Positions 25,735 through 34,299 of a stretch of 38,291 nt of DNA are shown here, piece by piece. A program made the position numbers and the translations under genes. The first letter of the stretch is position 1. Each line of letters starts with the position of its first letter. The DNA lies in assembly GCA_022766825.1 (NCBI GenBank), contig JALEQE010000170.1:1-38291 (forward strand). Direction: 5' to 3'. The stretch is from Oscillospiraceae bacterium. GTDB lineage: Bacteria; Bacillota; Clostridia; Oscillospirales; Ruminococcaceae. The notes below the pieces were generated by a model, which was not told where the DNA came from, did not search any database, and saw nothing but the letters and a program-made list of their open reading frames with translations.

Positions 25735-26798
25735 TGAGAATACAGATTTCAAAGCGCGCGGGCGTTTCGCGGGTCGCGGATACGCTTATTCGCATAGGCG
25801 CGATCATTGCCTCGTTGTTGCTTGCGGGCGCGGTAATGGCTATTATGGGCTTTAACCCGCTGAATATCTTCTCAAAGATAATCACTTCAACGACATCGTC
25901 CTTTTCGCGCTTTTCCGAAACCATCAACAAAACAATATTGCTTACAACCTTATCGCTTGGTATTGCGGTCGCGTTCAGAATGAAATTCTGGAACATCGGC
26001 GCAGAAGGTCAGCTTTATATGGGTGCGTTCGGCGCGGCGCTCGCGGCGTTTGGTTTCCCCGAATTGCCTATGCCGCTTTTGCTGTTGATTATGGGATTGT
26101 TCGCGTTTATATTCGGCGGGATTTGGGCGATCATTCCCGCGCTGATTAAGATTAAATTCTCAACGTCCGAAACGTTGGTTACTTTGATGATGAATTACAT
26201 CGCTATTCAATTTATATCGTATCTGCAATACGGACCGTGGAAAGATCCCGCGTCACTTGGAGCGGCTAAAATTGCCCGCTTTTCCGACAACGCAATTCTT
26301 CCGAAAGTATTCGGAATCCACGCAGGCTGGATAATCACACTGGTGTTGGTAATTCTCACGACTATTCTGTTAAAGCACACAAAACTCGGTTATCAGATAG
26401 ACGTTCTCGGCGAAAGCGAAACCACCGCTCGTTACGCGGGAATGAACACGGTAAAGATTATGCTCCTTGCCGTTGCAATATCGGGCGGACTTTGCGGAAT
26501 GGCAGGCTTTATGCAGGCGTCCGCCATTGAAAAATCAATAACCGACAGTATGAGCGGCGGTCTGGGATTCACGGCTATAATTACCGCTTGGCTCGCGAAA
26601 CTCAATCCGCCTGTTATGGTAATTGTATCGTTCGCGTTTTCGATGCTTTTGCAGAGCGGAAAATCACTTCAGGTTATGGGTTTACCCTCATCTATAACGG
26701 AAATATTGCAAGGCGTTATCATTTTCTTCGTTCTTGCAAGCGAATTTTTCATCAACTATAAAATATCGTTCCGCAAAACGGCAAAGGAGGCAAAGTGA
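25731..26798 (+). CDS. ABC transporter permease (nucleoside/purine type)
   Basis: Multi-TM; FWNIGAEGQLYMGAFGAAL motif; 4-bp overlaps with both neighbours. Confidence 0.92.
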   Translation: MMRIQISKRAGVSRVADTLIRIGAIIASLLLAGAVMAIMGFNPLNIFSKIITSTTSSFSRFSETINKTILLTTLSLGIAVAFRMKFWNIGAEGQLYMGAFGAALAAFGFPELPMPLLLLIMGLFAFIFGGIWAIIPALIKIKFSTSETLVTLMMNYIAIQFISYLQYGPWKDPASLGAAKIARFSDNAILPKVFGIHAGWIITLVLVILTTILLKHTKLGYQIDVLGESETTARYAGMNTVKIMLLAVAISGGLCGMAGFMQASAIEKSITDSMSGGLGFTAIITAWLAKLNPPVMVIVSFAFSMLLQSGKSLQVMGLPSSITEILQGVIIFFVLASEFFINYKISFRKTAKEAK

Positions 26799-27742
26799 TG
26801 GATATTCTGAATGAAATTTCACTGTTTTTGCAGACTTCCGTCCAGATGGGAACGCATATTCTCTTTGCGATTGTCGGAGGAATAATCTGCGAGCGCGTTG
26901 GTAATATGAACCTCGGTATTGAGGGTATGATGCTTATGGGCGCGGCGGTCGGATTTTCCGTGGCTTGCGCGACTTCAAATCCACTGCTTGCTGTACTTGC
27001 CGCAGGAGCAGCCGGAATGCTGGGCGCGCTTATATATGCGGTTGTTACCGTAACGTTCCGAGGAAATCAGGTCGTTACGGGACTGGTTTTGACGATATTC
27101 GGTACGGGCGTCGCAGGCTTTATCGGAAAATCTGTGTCGGGCAATATTATCCCCGAAAACGTTACAAAAACATTTGCGCCGTATAAAATCCCCGTGTTGA
27201 GCGATATTCCGATAATCGGAAAGGCGCTGTTTGACCAAAGCATTTACGTTCAGTTGGCAATTATAATCGCCATTGCCGCGTTTTTCTATATGAAAAAGAC
27301 AAAGTGGGGACTGAATATGCGAGCGGTCGGAGAAAATCCCGCCGCCGCGGACGCCTCGGGAATAAATGTCACGCTTTACAAATATGTTCACATTCTGATG
27401 GGCGGTTTCCTGTGCGGAATAGGCGGAGCTTATCTTTCTGTCGTATTCCTCACAACGTGGCAGGACAATGTCACCGCGGGCGCGGGCTGGATTGCGGTCG
27501 CGCTGATAATCTTCAGTACCTGGAATCCTCTTAAAGCAATACTTGCGGCTTATCTTTTCGGTATGCTGAAAGGTCTTAACTTTAAAATGCAGGGTTGGGG
27601 CATACAGGTATCTTCACAGCTGCTTGATATGATTCCTTACGCGGCGACTGTAATCGTGCTGATAATCATCACACTGCGCAAGAAAAAGGAGTATCAGCCG
27701 CCAAAATCGCTCGGCAATCCCTACTTCCGAGAGGAACGATAA
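26795..27742 (+). CDS. ABC transporter permease (nucleoside/purine type)
   Basis: Multi-TM; NLGIEGMMLMGA motif; GLNMRAVGENPAAADASGI. Confidence 0.92.
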   Translation: MMDILNEISLFLQTSVQMGTHILFAIVGGIICERVGNMNLGIEGMMLMGAAVGFSVACATSNPLLAVLAAGAAGMLGALIYAVVTVTFRGNQVVTGLVLTIFGTGVAGFIGKSVSGNIIPENVTKTFAPYKIPVLSDIPIIGKALFDQSIYVQLAIIIAIAAFFYMKKTKWGLNMRAVGENPAAADASGINVTLYKYVHILMGGFLCGIGGAYLSVVFLTTWQDNVTAGAGWIAVALIIFSTWNPLKAILAAYLFGMLKGLNFKMQGWGIQVSSQLLDMIPYAATVIVLIIITLRKKKEYQPPKSLGNPYFREER

Positions 27743-27762
27743 CTTTTTACAAATACAAAAAA

Positions 27763-27793
27763 CGGCGCTGTAATAACGGTGCCGCTTTTTTTC
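27763..27793 (+). terminator. Intrinsic terminator of the purine transporter operon
   Basis: CGGCGC / GTGCCG stem followed by TTTTTTT. Confidence 0.75.
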
Positions 27794-27903
27794 TAAGAGC
27801 GAACATTCAGAACAAGCCATATAAAATATCAGCAGTACGGAAAAGAAGTTATCTGTTAATGTAAGGTATTTCCATAATAATTGTATATTTTCCCTCAAAC
27901 CAC

Positions 27904-27932
27904 TTGATTTTTCAGAGAAAATATATTAAAAT
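27904..27932 (+). promoter_or_regulatory. SigA-type promoter for the CheY-like/CheX-like pair
   Basis: TTGATT-N17-TAAAAT. Confidence 0.6.
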
Positions 27933-27984
27933 ATAATTACGGGCTACATGTCCGCATAAAACGCAGAAAGGATTATATGAAGAG

Positions 27985-28347
27985 ATGGCACTGAAAGTAT
28001 TGATATGCGATGACTCGATATTTGTTCGCAAAAAAATGAGAACCGCTATCGAAAGCGCGGGAGTTACCGATATTGTTGAGGCTTCCGACGGACAGCAGGC
28101 GGTTGAGAAGTACAAAGCGGAAAAACCCGACCTTTGTTTTATGGACATTATTATGCCGGTTAAGACCGGAGTTGAGGCTCTGAAAGAAATCCGCGAATTT
28201 GACAAAAACGCAAAAGTGATTATGGCTTCCTCCGTAGGAACGCAGGCAAATCTCAAAGAGGCTATTGTTGCGGGAGCTTATGACTTTCTGCAAAAACCGA
28301 TTGAAGACGCCGCAATCAAGAAGATCATAGACAGAGTCAAAGAATAA
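27985..28347 (+). CDS. Stand-alone response regulator receiver (CheY-like)
   Basis: MALKVLICDDSIFVRKKM; FMDIIMPVKTGVEAL; ASSVG; LQKPIE. Confidence 0.92.
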   Translation: MALKVLICDDSIFVRKKMRTAIESAGVTDIVEASDGQQAVEKYKAEKPDLCFMDIIMPVKTGVEALKEIREFDKNAKVIMASSVGTQANLKEAIVAGAYDFLQKPIEDAAIKKIIDRVKE

Positions 28348-28357
28348 GGAGAACTGT

Positions 28358-29227
28358 ATGTTTACACAATTTTTTGGAAATTATCTGTTAAGCAACAATC
28401 TTGTTACCTGTGAACAGCTTTCGGAAGCTCTTTTCCCCAAAACGCCGCACCGTCTTAAACTTGGAACAATCGCAATAAACGAAGGACTTGTCACAGCAGA
28501 ACAGGTTGAAATCGCACACAGAAAGCAGCAACAGGAAGATAAGCGTATCGGAGATGTTATGGTTGAGCTTGGTTTTCTCACAAGCGAACAGGTTGAACAC
28601 CTTTTCAGTATGCAGCATCCCGCGCACCTTCTTCTCGGTCAGTCGCTCATTGACAACGGCGTTATGACGAACGCTGAATTTGAAAAGGCTCTTGGCGACT
28701 ACAAACGCGAATACAGTATAACCGACGACGATATACGCAACGAAAACGAAATGTCCGTCAAACGCATTATGGAAGATTTCTACGGACTTGCGGACAATTC
28801 ATTGAAATCAAAATATGTTTATCTGCTTTTTAAGAACATAATCCGCTTTATAGGTGATGATTTTATGCCGATAATGAAGGATAAATATACAAACGACGTT
28901 ACGGGTTGTGTAAAGCAGGCAATCGGCGGAAAAGAAAATATCCTCACGGCGTATTATTCCGATGACGCTGCTGCGGCAGGATTTGCTTCTCGTTTTGCAA
29001 AAGAACAGCTCACCGACAACGACGAATATACAAAGGCTTGTATAGGAGAATTTCTCAACCTGCACAATGGTCTTTTCGCAGTAAACGTAAGCAACGATGA
29101 AGGACACGAACTTGAACTGAGTCCGCAGGAATATAACGCTACCGTTCCGTCAGACAAAATTGACAATTCCCTTGTGATTTCCTTGCGATTCGCGTTCGGA
29201 GATGTAGATTTCTTTGTCTGCGTTTGA
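28358..29227 (+). CDS. Protein with MshEN/GspE-N-like repeats and a C-terminal CheX/CheC-like domain
   Basis: LKLGTIAINEGLVTAEQVEIAHRKQQQEDKRIGDVMVELGFLTSEQVEHLF; C-terminal IGEFLN (E-x2-N) followed by P after 21 residues. Confidence 0.65.
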   Translation: MFTQFFGNYLLSNNLVTCEQLSEALFPKTPHRLKLGTIAINEGLVTAEQVEIAHRKQQQEDKRIGDVMVELGFLTSEQVEHLFSMQHPAHLLLGQSLIDNGVMTNAEFEKALGDYKREYSITDDDIRNENEMSVKRIMEDFYGLADNSLKSKYVYLLFKNIIRFIGDDFMPIMKDKYTNDVTGCVKQAIGGKENILTAYYSDDAAAAGFASRFAKEQLTDNDEYTKACIGEFLNLHNGLFAVNVSNDEGHELELSPQEYNATVPSDKIDNSLVISLRFAFGDVDFFVCV

Positions 29228-29283
29228 TTACACAGCTGAATGAAATTATTGATTTATCATCTCTGAATAATATTCCGGATAAT

Positions 29284-29322
29284 AAAAAAGCCGCTCAACC
29301 ATAATGGTTAAGCGGTTTTTTA
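29284..29322. terminator. Bidirectional terminator between CheX-like gene and tRNA
   Basis: AAAAAAGCCGCTCAACCA-TAA-TGGTTAAGCGGTTTTTT. Confidence 0.9.
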
Positions 29323-29323
29323 G

Positions 29324-29400
29324 TGGTACGCCTGAAGGGATTCGAACCCCCGACCCTTTGGTTCGTAGCCAAATACTCTATCCAGCTGAGCTACAGGCGC
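29324..29400 (-). tRNA. tRNA-Arg (anticodon ACG)
   Basis: Minus strand GCGCCTGTAGCTCAGCTGGATAGAGTATTTGGCTACGAACCAAAGGGTCGGGGGTTCGAATCCCTTCAGGCGTACCA; cloverleaf and encoded CCA. Confidence 0.96.
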
Positions 29401-29516
29401 ATATTACTGTTGCCGATATTCCCAACACCAGTAATTATTATAACACTATTTGAGGAATTTGTCAAGGGTTTTTTAAAAATTTTTTCGTATTCTGTTCTAA
29501 TTTCGCCCAAGCTAGT

Positions 29517-30221
29517 CTATATCGACAGTATTTCCTTTTCCTTATCCTCGGTCAATACGCCATTCGTGCGCATACTCGCGAGAACCTGCTCCATACGCTG
29601 ACGCGCGAGTTCGGGCGACTTGTCAAGCGAATACACCGACGGCGCGTTCGGCAACCCTGCCAGCATTGCACATTCGTATTCCGTAAGCTCCGACGGCTTT
29701 TTCCCGTAATAACCCTCCGCCGCGCTCGCAAGCCCGTAATAATCACTGCCGAAATAAATAGTGTTGACGTACAGCTCGAAAATCTCGTTTTTGGAAAGTT
29801 CTTTTTCAAGAGCAAACGCCGCGTACACCTCGGCAAACTTACGCTCAAAATTCTTCGACTGCGTAAACCATAAATTCTTCGTGAGCTGTTGCGTTATAGT
29901 CGAACCGCCTTGGTCAAACGAAAGCGTTTTTATATCATACAGAGCGGAACGCGCAATTGCTTTCATGTCTATTCCGCCGTGTTTATAAAACCGCCTGTCC
30001 TCAACGGAAATTACGGCGTTGACATAAAACTCGGGAATGTCGTCGAATTTCACGAAATCCTCTCGTTCGCGGACTTTTTCCACCGCCTGCGTTATCGAAA
30101 GCTCTTTTTTCGCGTTGTTCCACATAACCGCGCCCTTGATTGCGAACACTCCCGCCACAATCACAAAAAGACCGATTATTATCAGCAGTACACGCAGAAT
30201 AATCTTCAAAACCTTTTTCAT
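29517..30221 (-). CDS. Monofunctional GT51 peptidoglycan transglycosylase
   Basis: VISVEDRRFYKHGGIDMKAIARS; QGGSTITQQLTKNLW; YVNTIYFGSDYYGLASAAEGYYGKKPSELTEYECAMLAGLPNAPS. Confidence 0.93.
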   Translation of the reverse strand: MKKVLKIILRVLLIIIGLFVIVAGVFAIKGAVMWNNAKKELSITQAVEKVREREDFVKFDDIPEFYVNAVISVEDRRFYKHGGIDMKAIARSALYDIKTLSFDQGGSTITQQLTKNLWFTQSKNFERKFAEVYAAFALEKELSKNEIFELYVNTIYFGSDYYGLASAAEGYYGKKPSELTEYECAMLAGLPNAPSVYSLDKSPELARQRMEQVLASMRTNGVLTEDKEKEILSI

Positions 30222-30229
30222 AATCTCAC

Positions 30230-30403
30230 CTAAATATCACTACCATATGCCCCCGTGAACTTTTTTCGCCGTGAACGGATAACCGCTTTCACAAAACTCA
30301 CCGCAGCCCAAATCAATATTACCACAATCAAAAGCGGCGCGCAAATAATTCCCAATATAATTCCCAGAACTATTTTCAATACTTTTATCAGCGATTTTTT
30401 CAT
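30230..30403 (-). CDS. Small membrane protein (57 aa)
   Basis: Manual translation MKKSLIKVLKIVLGIILGIICAPLLIVVILIWAAVSFVKAVIRSRRKKFTGAYGSDI; RBS aaagga; tight spacing with neighbours. Below the ORF-track size cutoff. Confidence 0.65.
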   Translation of the reverse strand: MKKSLIKVLKIVLGIILGIICAPLLIVVILIWAAVSFVKAVIRSRRKKFTGAYGSDI

Positions 30404-30415
30404 AATTACGTCCTT

Positions 30416-32437
30416 TTATTCAGCCGTCTTTTTTCCTCCGACAATTCCGAGATAACTTCTTGAAGTGATTTTGTAAAACAGCACATACAGCAGTGCGAAC
30501 ATAACATAGCAAATTATCGTTACCAAAGCGAATAAGCCCTGATTGTACATTCCGAACAGATTGAGCATCTTAGCTATCATTGGGAAAGCAAACGTCATAT
30601 GTATTCCCGCCGTTACAAGCGGCAAAAAGAATACTTTTAGCACCTGCGAATTTATTGCGGACTTTATCTCACGGCGCGTCATTCCCACTTTGCGAAGTAT
30701 CTCAAACCGCGCCGCGTCCTCAAAGCCCTCGCTTATCTGTTTGTAGTACATAATAAGCGCGGCGGCAAGCGCGAATACGCCGCCAAGCAGTATTCCAAGG
30801 AACAACAGTCCGCCGTACCACCCGTAATATTCTTCCAAAAGAGTTGCTTTTGTGTCCATTTCCCAAGCGACATTTACGTTGAAATCCGTGCTTTTCAGCG
30901 AATTGTACACGGTTGATACTTCACTTATGTTATCGGAAATGTCAAAGCTGTAATCCGTATTGATAAATATGGTTTCGTAATCGGAACCGTGTCCGCGCAG
31001 GGCGTTTAATTCCTGTCTGTACATTTCCCGCAACACATTTGTATCTTTTACAAATATTCTGATATAATCCTCTTCGGTTCTGTAAATTCTTTTGGCGTCG
31101 CTGTCGGGCGCGGTTTCTATCGGGATAACGTTAAACGTAAGTTCGCCGAATTTCATCGTTTTTTTGTTCGCGACACGCTGAACTTTCGGCTCAAACACGG
31201 CAACATCACGTTCTCCGAGCTGTATATTCAATGCCTTGATATTCTCGTCCGCCTCGTCAATCGGCATTATCTCACCATAGAAATTCACCGAGTTGCCGTT
31301 TTCGTCATATATATCAAGCCCCATAACGTATTCGCCGATAACGTGATAAACGTCCAAGTTGTGCGAAACGCTTGCGTTTTTCGCGGTATATCCCATTTTC
31401 TCTATTTTTTCGTTCGTTTTATCGATAATCGTATTTGCTTGCCCGCTGTCGTCGTCATAAATCGTCATTACAATATCGTGCGGATAGCGGTTTTTTACCG
31501 TATCGGGAATACCCACATAAAGCGATACCGTGCTTGAAAGCGTTACCAAAACCATTGTTGACAAGATGCAGATAGACGCAAGTCCCGCTCCGTTTTTCCG
31601 CATACGGAAAGCCATTTGCGAAACCGATACAAAGTGGTTGGTTTTGTAGTAATAGTTCTTGTTTTTCTGCAATATTCTGCACAGAACAACGCTTCCCGTG
31701 ATAAACAGCAGATAAGTCGCAATAATGACGAGGATAACGGCGAGCCAGAATGTCGGCAAAGCCGCGACGGGGTCTTGTATCATCAGAGCGACCGCGTAAG
31801 CAATACCGAGCAGAAGTACGCCGATAACCGTTTGCGGAATGTTGGTGCGAGGCGGTTTTTCGCTGGAGCTTTCGGAATGTAAAAGCTCAATCGGACGGGA
31901 AAAGAACAGCTGCCGCAAGGAATTGAACATAATCATCACGAAAATCGCCGCGAACAGTATAAGTGCCACAATTATCGCTTTAAAATCCACATAAAACGAA
32001 TACGAAACGTCACCGCGGAGTATCTTCGCCGCGAGCATTTCGGCGAGTTTTGAGAACAGAATACCGAACCCAAGTCCCACAACTACGGAAATGACGTAAA
32101 CAAACAGCGTTTCCCAGACAAGAACCTGCGCAATCTGTCCTTTGCCCAATCCAAGGATATTGTACAAGCCAAATTCCTTTTTGCGGCGTTTGATAAGGAA
32201 CGAGTTTGTGTAATATAGGAAAATCATTGAGAAAATTCCCATAACCACCGTACCCATACTGAGTATCATCATCATACCCGTGCCGCCGACCATTTGTTTT
32301 AATATCGGGTTTTCTGACAGGAACATTATAATATAGAAAATCGAAATCATCAGCGACGCGGTGAGTATATAAGGAATATAGGATTTTCCGTTTTTCTTGA
32401 TACCTGTGGCGGCAAGGCGCGTATACAGTCCTATCAT
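30416..32437 (-). CDS. Bce-type ABC transporter permease (FtsX-like)
   Basis: 673 aa, ~10 TM with large extracellular domain; 4-bp overlap with the ATPase gene. Confidence 0.88.
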   Translation of the reverse strand: MIGLYTRLAATGIKKNGKSYIPYILTASLMISIFYIIMFLSENPILKQMVGGTGMMMILSMGTVVMGIFSMIFLYYTNSFLIKRRKKEFGLYNILGLGKGQIAQVLVWETLFVYVISVVVGLGFGILFSKLAEMLAAKILRGDVSYSFYVDFKAIIVALILFAAIFVMIMFNSLRQLFFSRPIELLHSESSSEKPPRTNIPQTVIGVLLLGIAYAVALMIQDPVAALPTFWLAVILVIIATYLLFITGSVVLCRILQKNKNYYYKTNHFVSVSQMAFRMRKNGAGLASICILSTMVLVTLSSTVSLYVGIPDTVKNRYPHDIVMTIYDDDSGQANTIIDKTNEKIEKMGYTAKNASVSHNLDVYHVIGEYVMGLDIYDENGNSVNFYGEIMPIDEADENIKALNIQLGERDVAVFEPKVQRVANKKTMKFGELTFNVIPIETAPDSDAKRIYRTEEDYIRIFVKDTNVLREMYRQELNALRGHGSDYETIFINTDYSFDISDNISEVSTVYNSLKSTDFNVNVAWEMDTKATLLEEYYGWYGGLLFLGILLGGVFALAAALIMYYKQISEGFEDAARFEILRKVGMTRREIKSAINSQVLKVFFLPLVTAGIHMTFAFPMIAKMLNLFGMYNQGLFALVTIICYVMFALLYVLFYKITSRSYLGIVGGKKTAE

Positions 32438-33198
32438 ACGCTCTCACCTCCCGCCGCCATTACGGTGAGCGCATCGGATATTTTGCGGTACATTTGGTCA
32501 ACGGTAGAGTTCGCGCGGTAAATCTGATGAAACACAACTCCGTCGCGAATGAACAGCACTCTCTGCGCGTGAGCCGCCGCTTTTGTGGAGTGTGTAACCA
32601 TAAGAATAGTCTGCCCGTTTTCGTTTATTCTGCCGAACATTTTCAGAAGTTCGTCGGACGACTTCGAGTCAAGCGCGCCCGTCGGTTCGTCCGCGAGAAG
32701 AATTTTCGGGTCGGTGATTATCGCGCGGGCAACCGCCGCTCTCTGTTTTTGACCGCCCGAAATTTCATACGGATATTTGCCGAGTATATCGGTTATTCCG
32801 AGTGCTTTCGCAATAGGTTCCAACTTGCTCTCCATATCCGCGTATTTCATTCCGCGGAGTACAAGCGGCAGGAATATATTGTCCTTTATCGAAAACGTGT
32901 CAAGCAGATTAAATTCTTGAAACACAAAACCGAGGTTATCGCGCCGAAACGCCGACATTTCACGTTCTTTGATTTTTCCGAGGTCGCGGCCGTCAAGGAT
33001 AACGCTGCCCGCTGTCGCTCTGTCAAGCGCGGCGAGAATATTCAAAAGCGTGGTTTTACCCGAACCGCTTTCACCCATTATCGCAATAAATTCTCCCTTT
33101 TCCGCCGTAAACGAAACATTTTTCAAAGCCTCGACTTTGTTGTTTCCGAAACGTCCGACATAGACTTTTTTCAGATTGTTTACTTCCAATAAAGACAT
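32434..33198 (-). CDS. Bce-type ABC transporter ATP-binding protein
   Basis: Walker A GESGSGKTTL; ISGGQKQRAAVARA; LLADEPTGALDSKSS. Confidence 0.93.
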   Translation of the reverse strand: MSLLEVNNLKKVYVGRFGNNKVEALKNVSFTAEKGEFIAIMGESGSGKTTLLNILAALDRATAGSVILDGRDLGKIKEREMSAFRRDNLGFVFQEFNLLDTFSIKDNIFLPLVLRGMKYADMESKLEPIAKALGITDILGKYPYEISGGQKQRAAVARAIITDPKILLADEPTGALDSKSSDELLKMFGRINENGQTILMVTHSTKAAAHAQRVLFIRDGVVFHQIYRANSTVDQMYRKISDALTVMAAGGESV

Positions 33199-33284
33199 AA
33201 TGTTTGCTCCTTAATATTATTTTTTCTGTATTCATTATATCAGAAAGGGGCAAATTTTACCATATCTTTCATCTTACATTTGTC

Positions 33285-33298
33285 TTACAAAAATGTCA
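33285..33298. promoter_or_regulatory. Candidate response-regulator operator upstream of Bce-type ABC genes
   Basis: Minus strand TGACA-TTTT-TGTAA followed by a second TGTAA at 11-bp spacing; -10 TATAAT (minus) at 33234-33239. Confidence 0.5.
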
Positions 33299-33303
33299 CT
33301 CTG

Positions 33304-34299
33304 TCATTCTCGTGTGTCTATATTCGCCGTACGCATATCTATGCGGATTCTCGTACCTGTGTTGTCGGACATAGCCGAAATCCCATGTCCGAGTTTTTCG
33401 CAGATACGTTTGCACAGGTATAAACCGATACCTGTCGCGCGCTTGTCGGAACGTCCGTTGTTCCCCGTGAAACCGCGCTCGAAAACGCGCGGCAAATCCT
33501 CGGGCGCAATGCCGATTCCCGTATCGCTTATCAACAGAACGGGTGTGTCGGGGCTTTCAAGCGAAATCTCAATGCTCCCGCGTTTTGTGTATTTCAGCGA
33601 GTTTGACAGCACTTGTTCAATTACGAAAAGCAAGAGTTTTTCGTCGGTAAGCACATCAACGTTCAGCGGTTCGTAAACAAGCGTCAGTTTTCGGCGGATA
33701 AACTGCTTTGAGAATTTGCGCACCGCCTGTTTCACAATATCGTCAAGCGAGTGCTTTTTGATTACAAGGTCGCTTTCGTCGCTGTCAAGGTGAACATAGC
33801 ACAATGCCATTTCCACATACTGTTCTATTCTCTGCAAGTATTCCGTAAGCTCGTCTTTTTCGGGAAAGTCACAGCTTTGCAGAGCAAGGCTCATCGCGGT
33901 AATCGGTGTTTTTATCTGATGCGCCCACATTGCGAAATATTCGGACGCGTCCTCATAGCGTTTGTCGGCGGCGGATAAAAGTGCGTTTTTCTCGGCGAAC
34001 AGCGTTTCGAGAAGTTCGCGATAACCGCTTTCGCATTCGTTATCTGCGGCGGGCAAACGTTCCAGCGTGAAAAGCACTTCGTTTTGAAGTTCCGACAGCA
34101 GACTGCACTTTTTTCGGAAACGCCAGAAGTCACCGAACGCTGCGGCGGCGGTTATCACGGCGCACACAATAATCGAGTACATAATCGCCGAAAACGGCAC
34201 ATTGTACAACAGCAAAAGCAGTGTAAACGCCACCCCGACAAGCAGAAATACCGCGATTATCCGGCGGCGGCTGTATAAAAAATCAAGGAAAAATTTCAT
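33304..34299 (-). CDS. Intramembrane-sensing histidine kinase (BceS-like)
   Basis: Two N-terminal TMs with very short loop; H-box WAHQIKTPITAMSL; HATPase SNSLKYTKRG, DTGIGIAPEDLPRVFERGFTG. Confidence 0.9.
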   Translation of the reverse strand: MKFFLDFLYSRRRIIAVFLLVGVAFTLLLLLYNVPFSAIMYSIIVCAVITAAAAFGDFWRFRKKCSLLSELQNEVLFTLERLPAADNECESGYRELLETLFAEKNALLSAADKRYEDASEYFAMWAHQIKTPITAMSLALQSCDFPEKDELTEYLQRIEQYVEMALCYVHLDSDESDLVIKKHSLDDIVKQAVRKFSKQFIRRKLTLVYEPLNVDVLTDEKLLLFVIEQVLSNSLKYTKRGSIEISLESPDTPVLLISDTGIGIAPEDLPRVFERGFTGNNGRSDKRATGIGLYLCKRICEKLGHGISAMSDNTGTRIRIDMRTANIDTRE

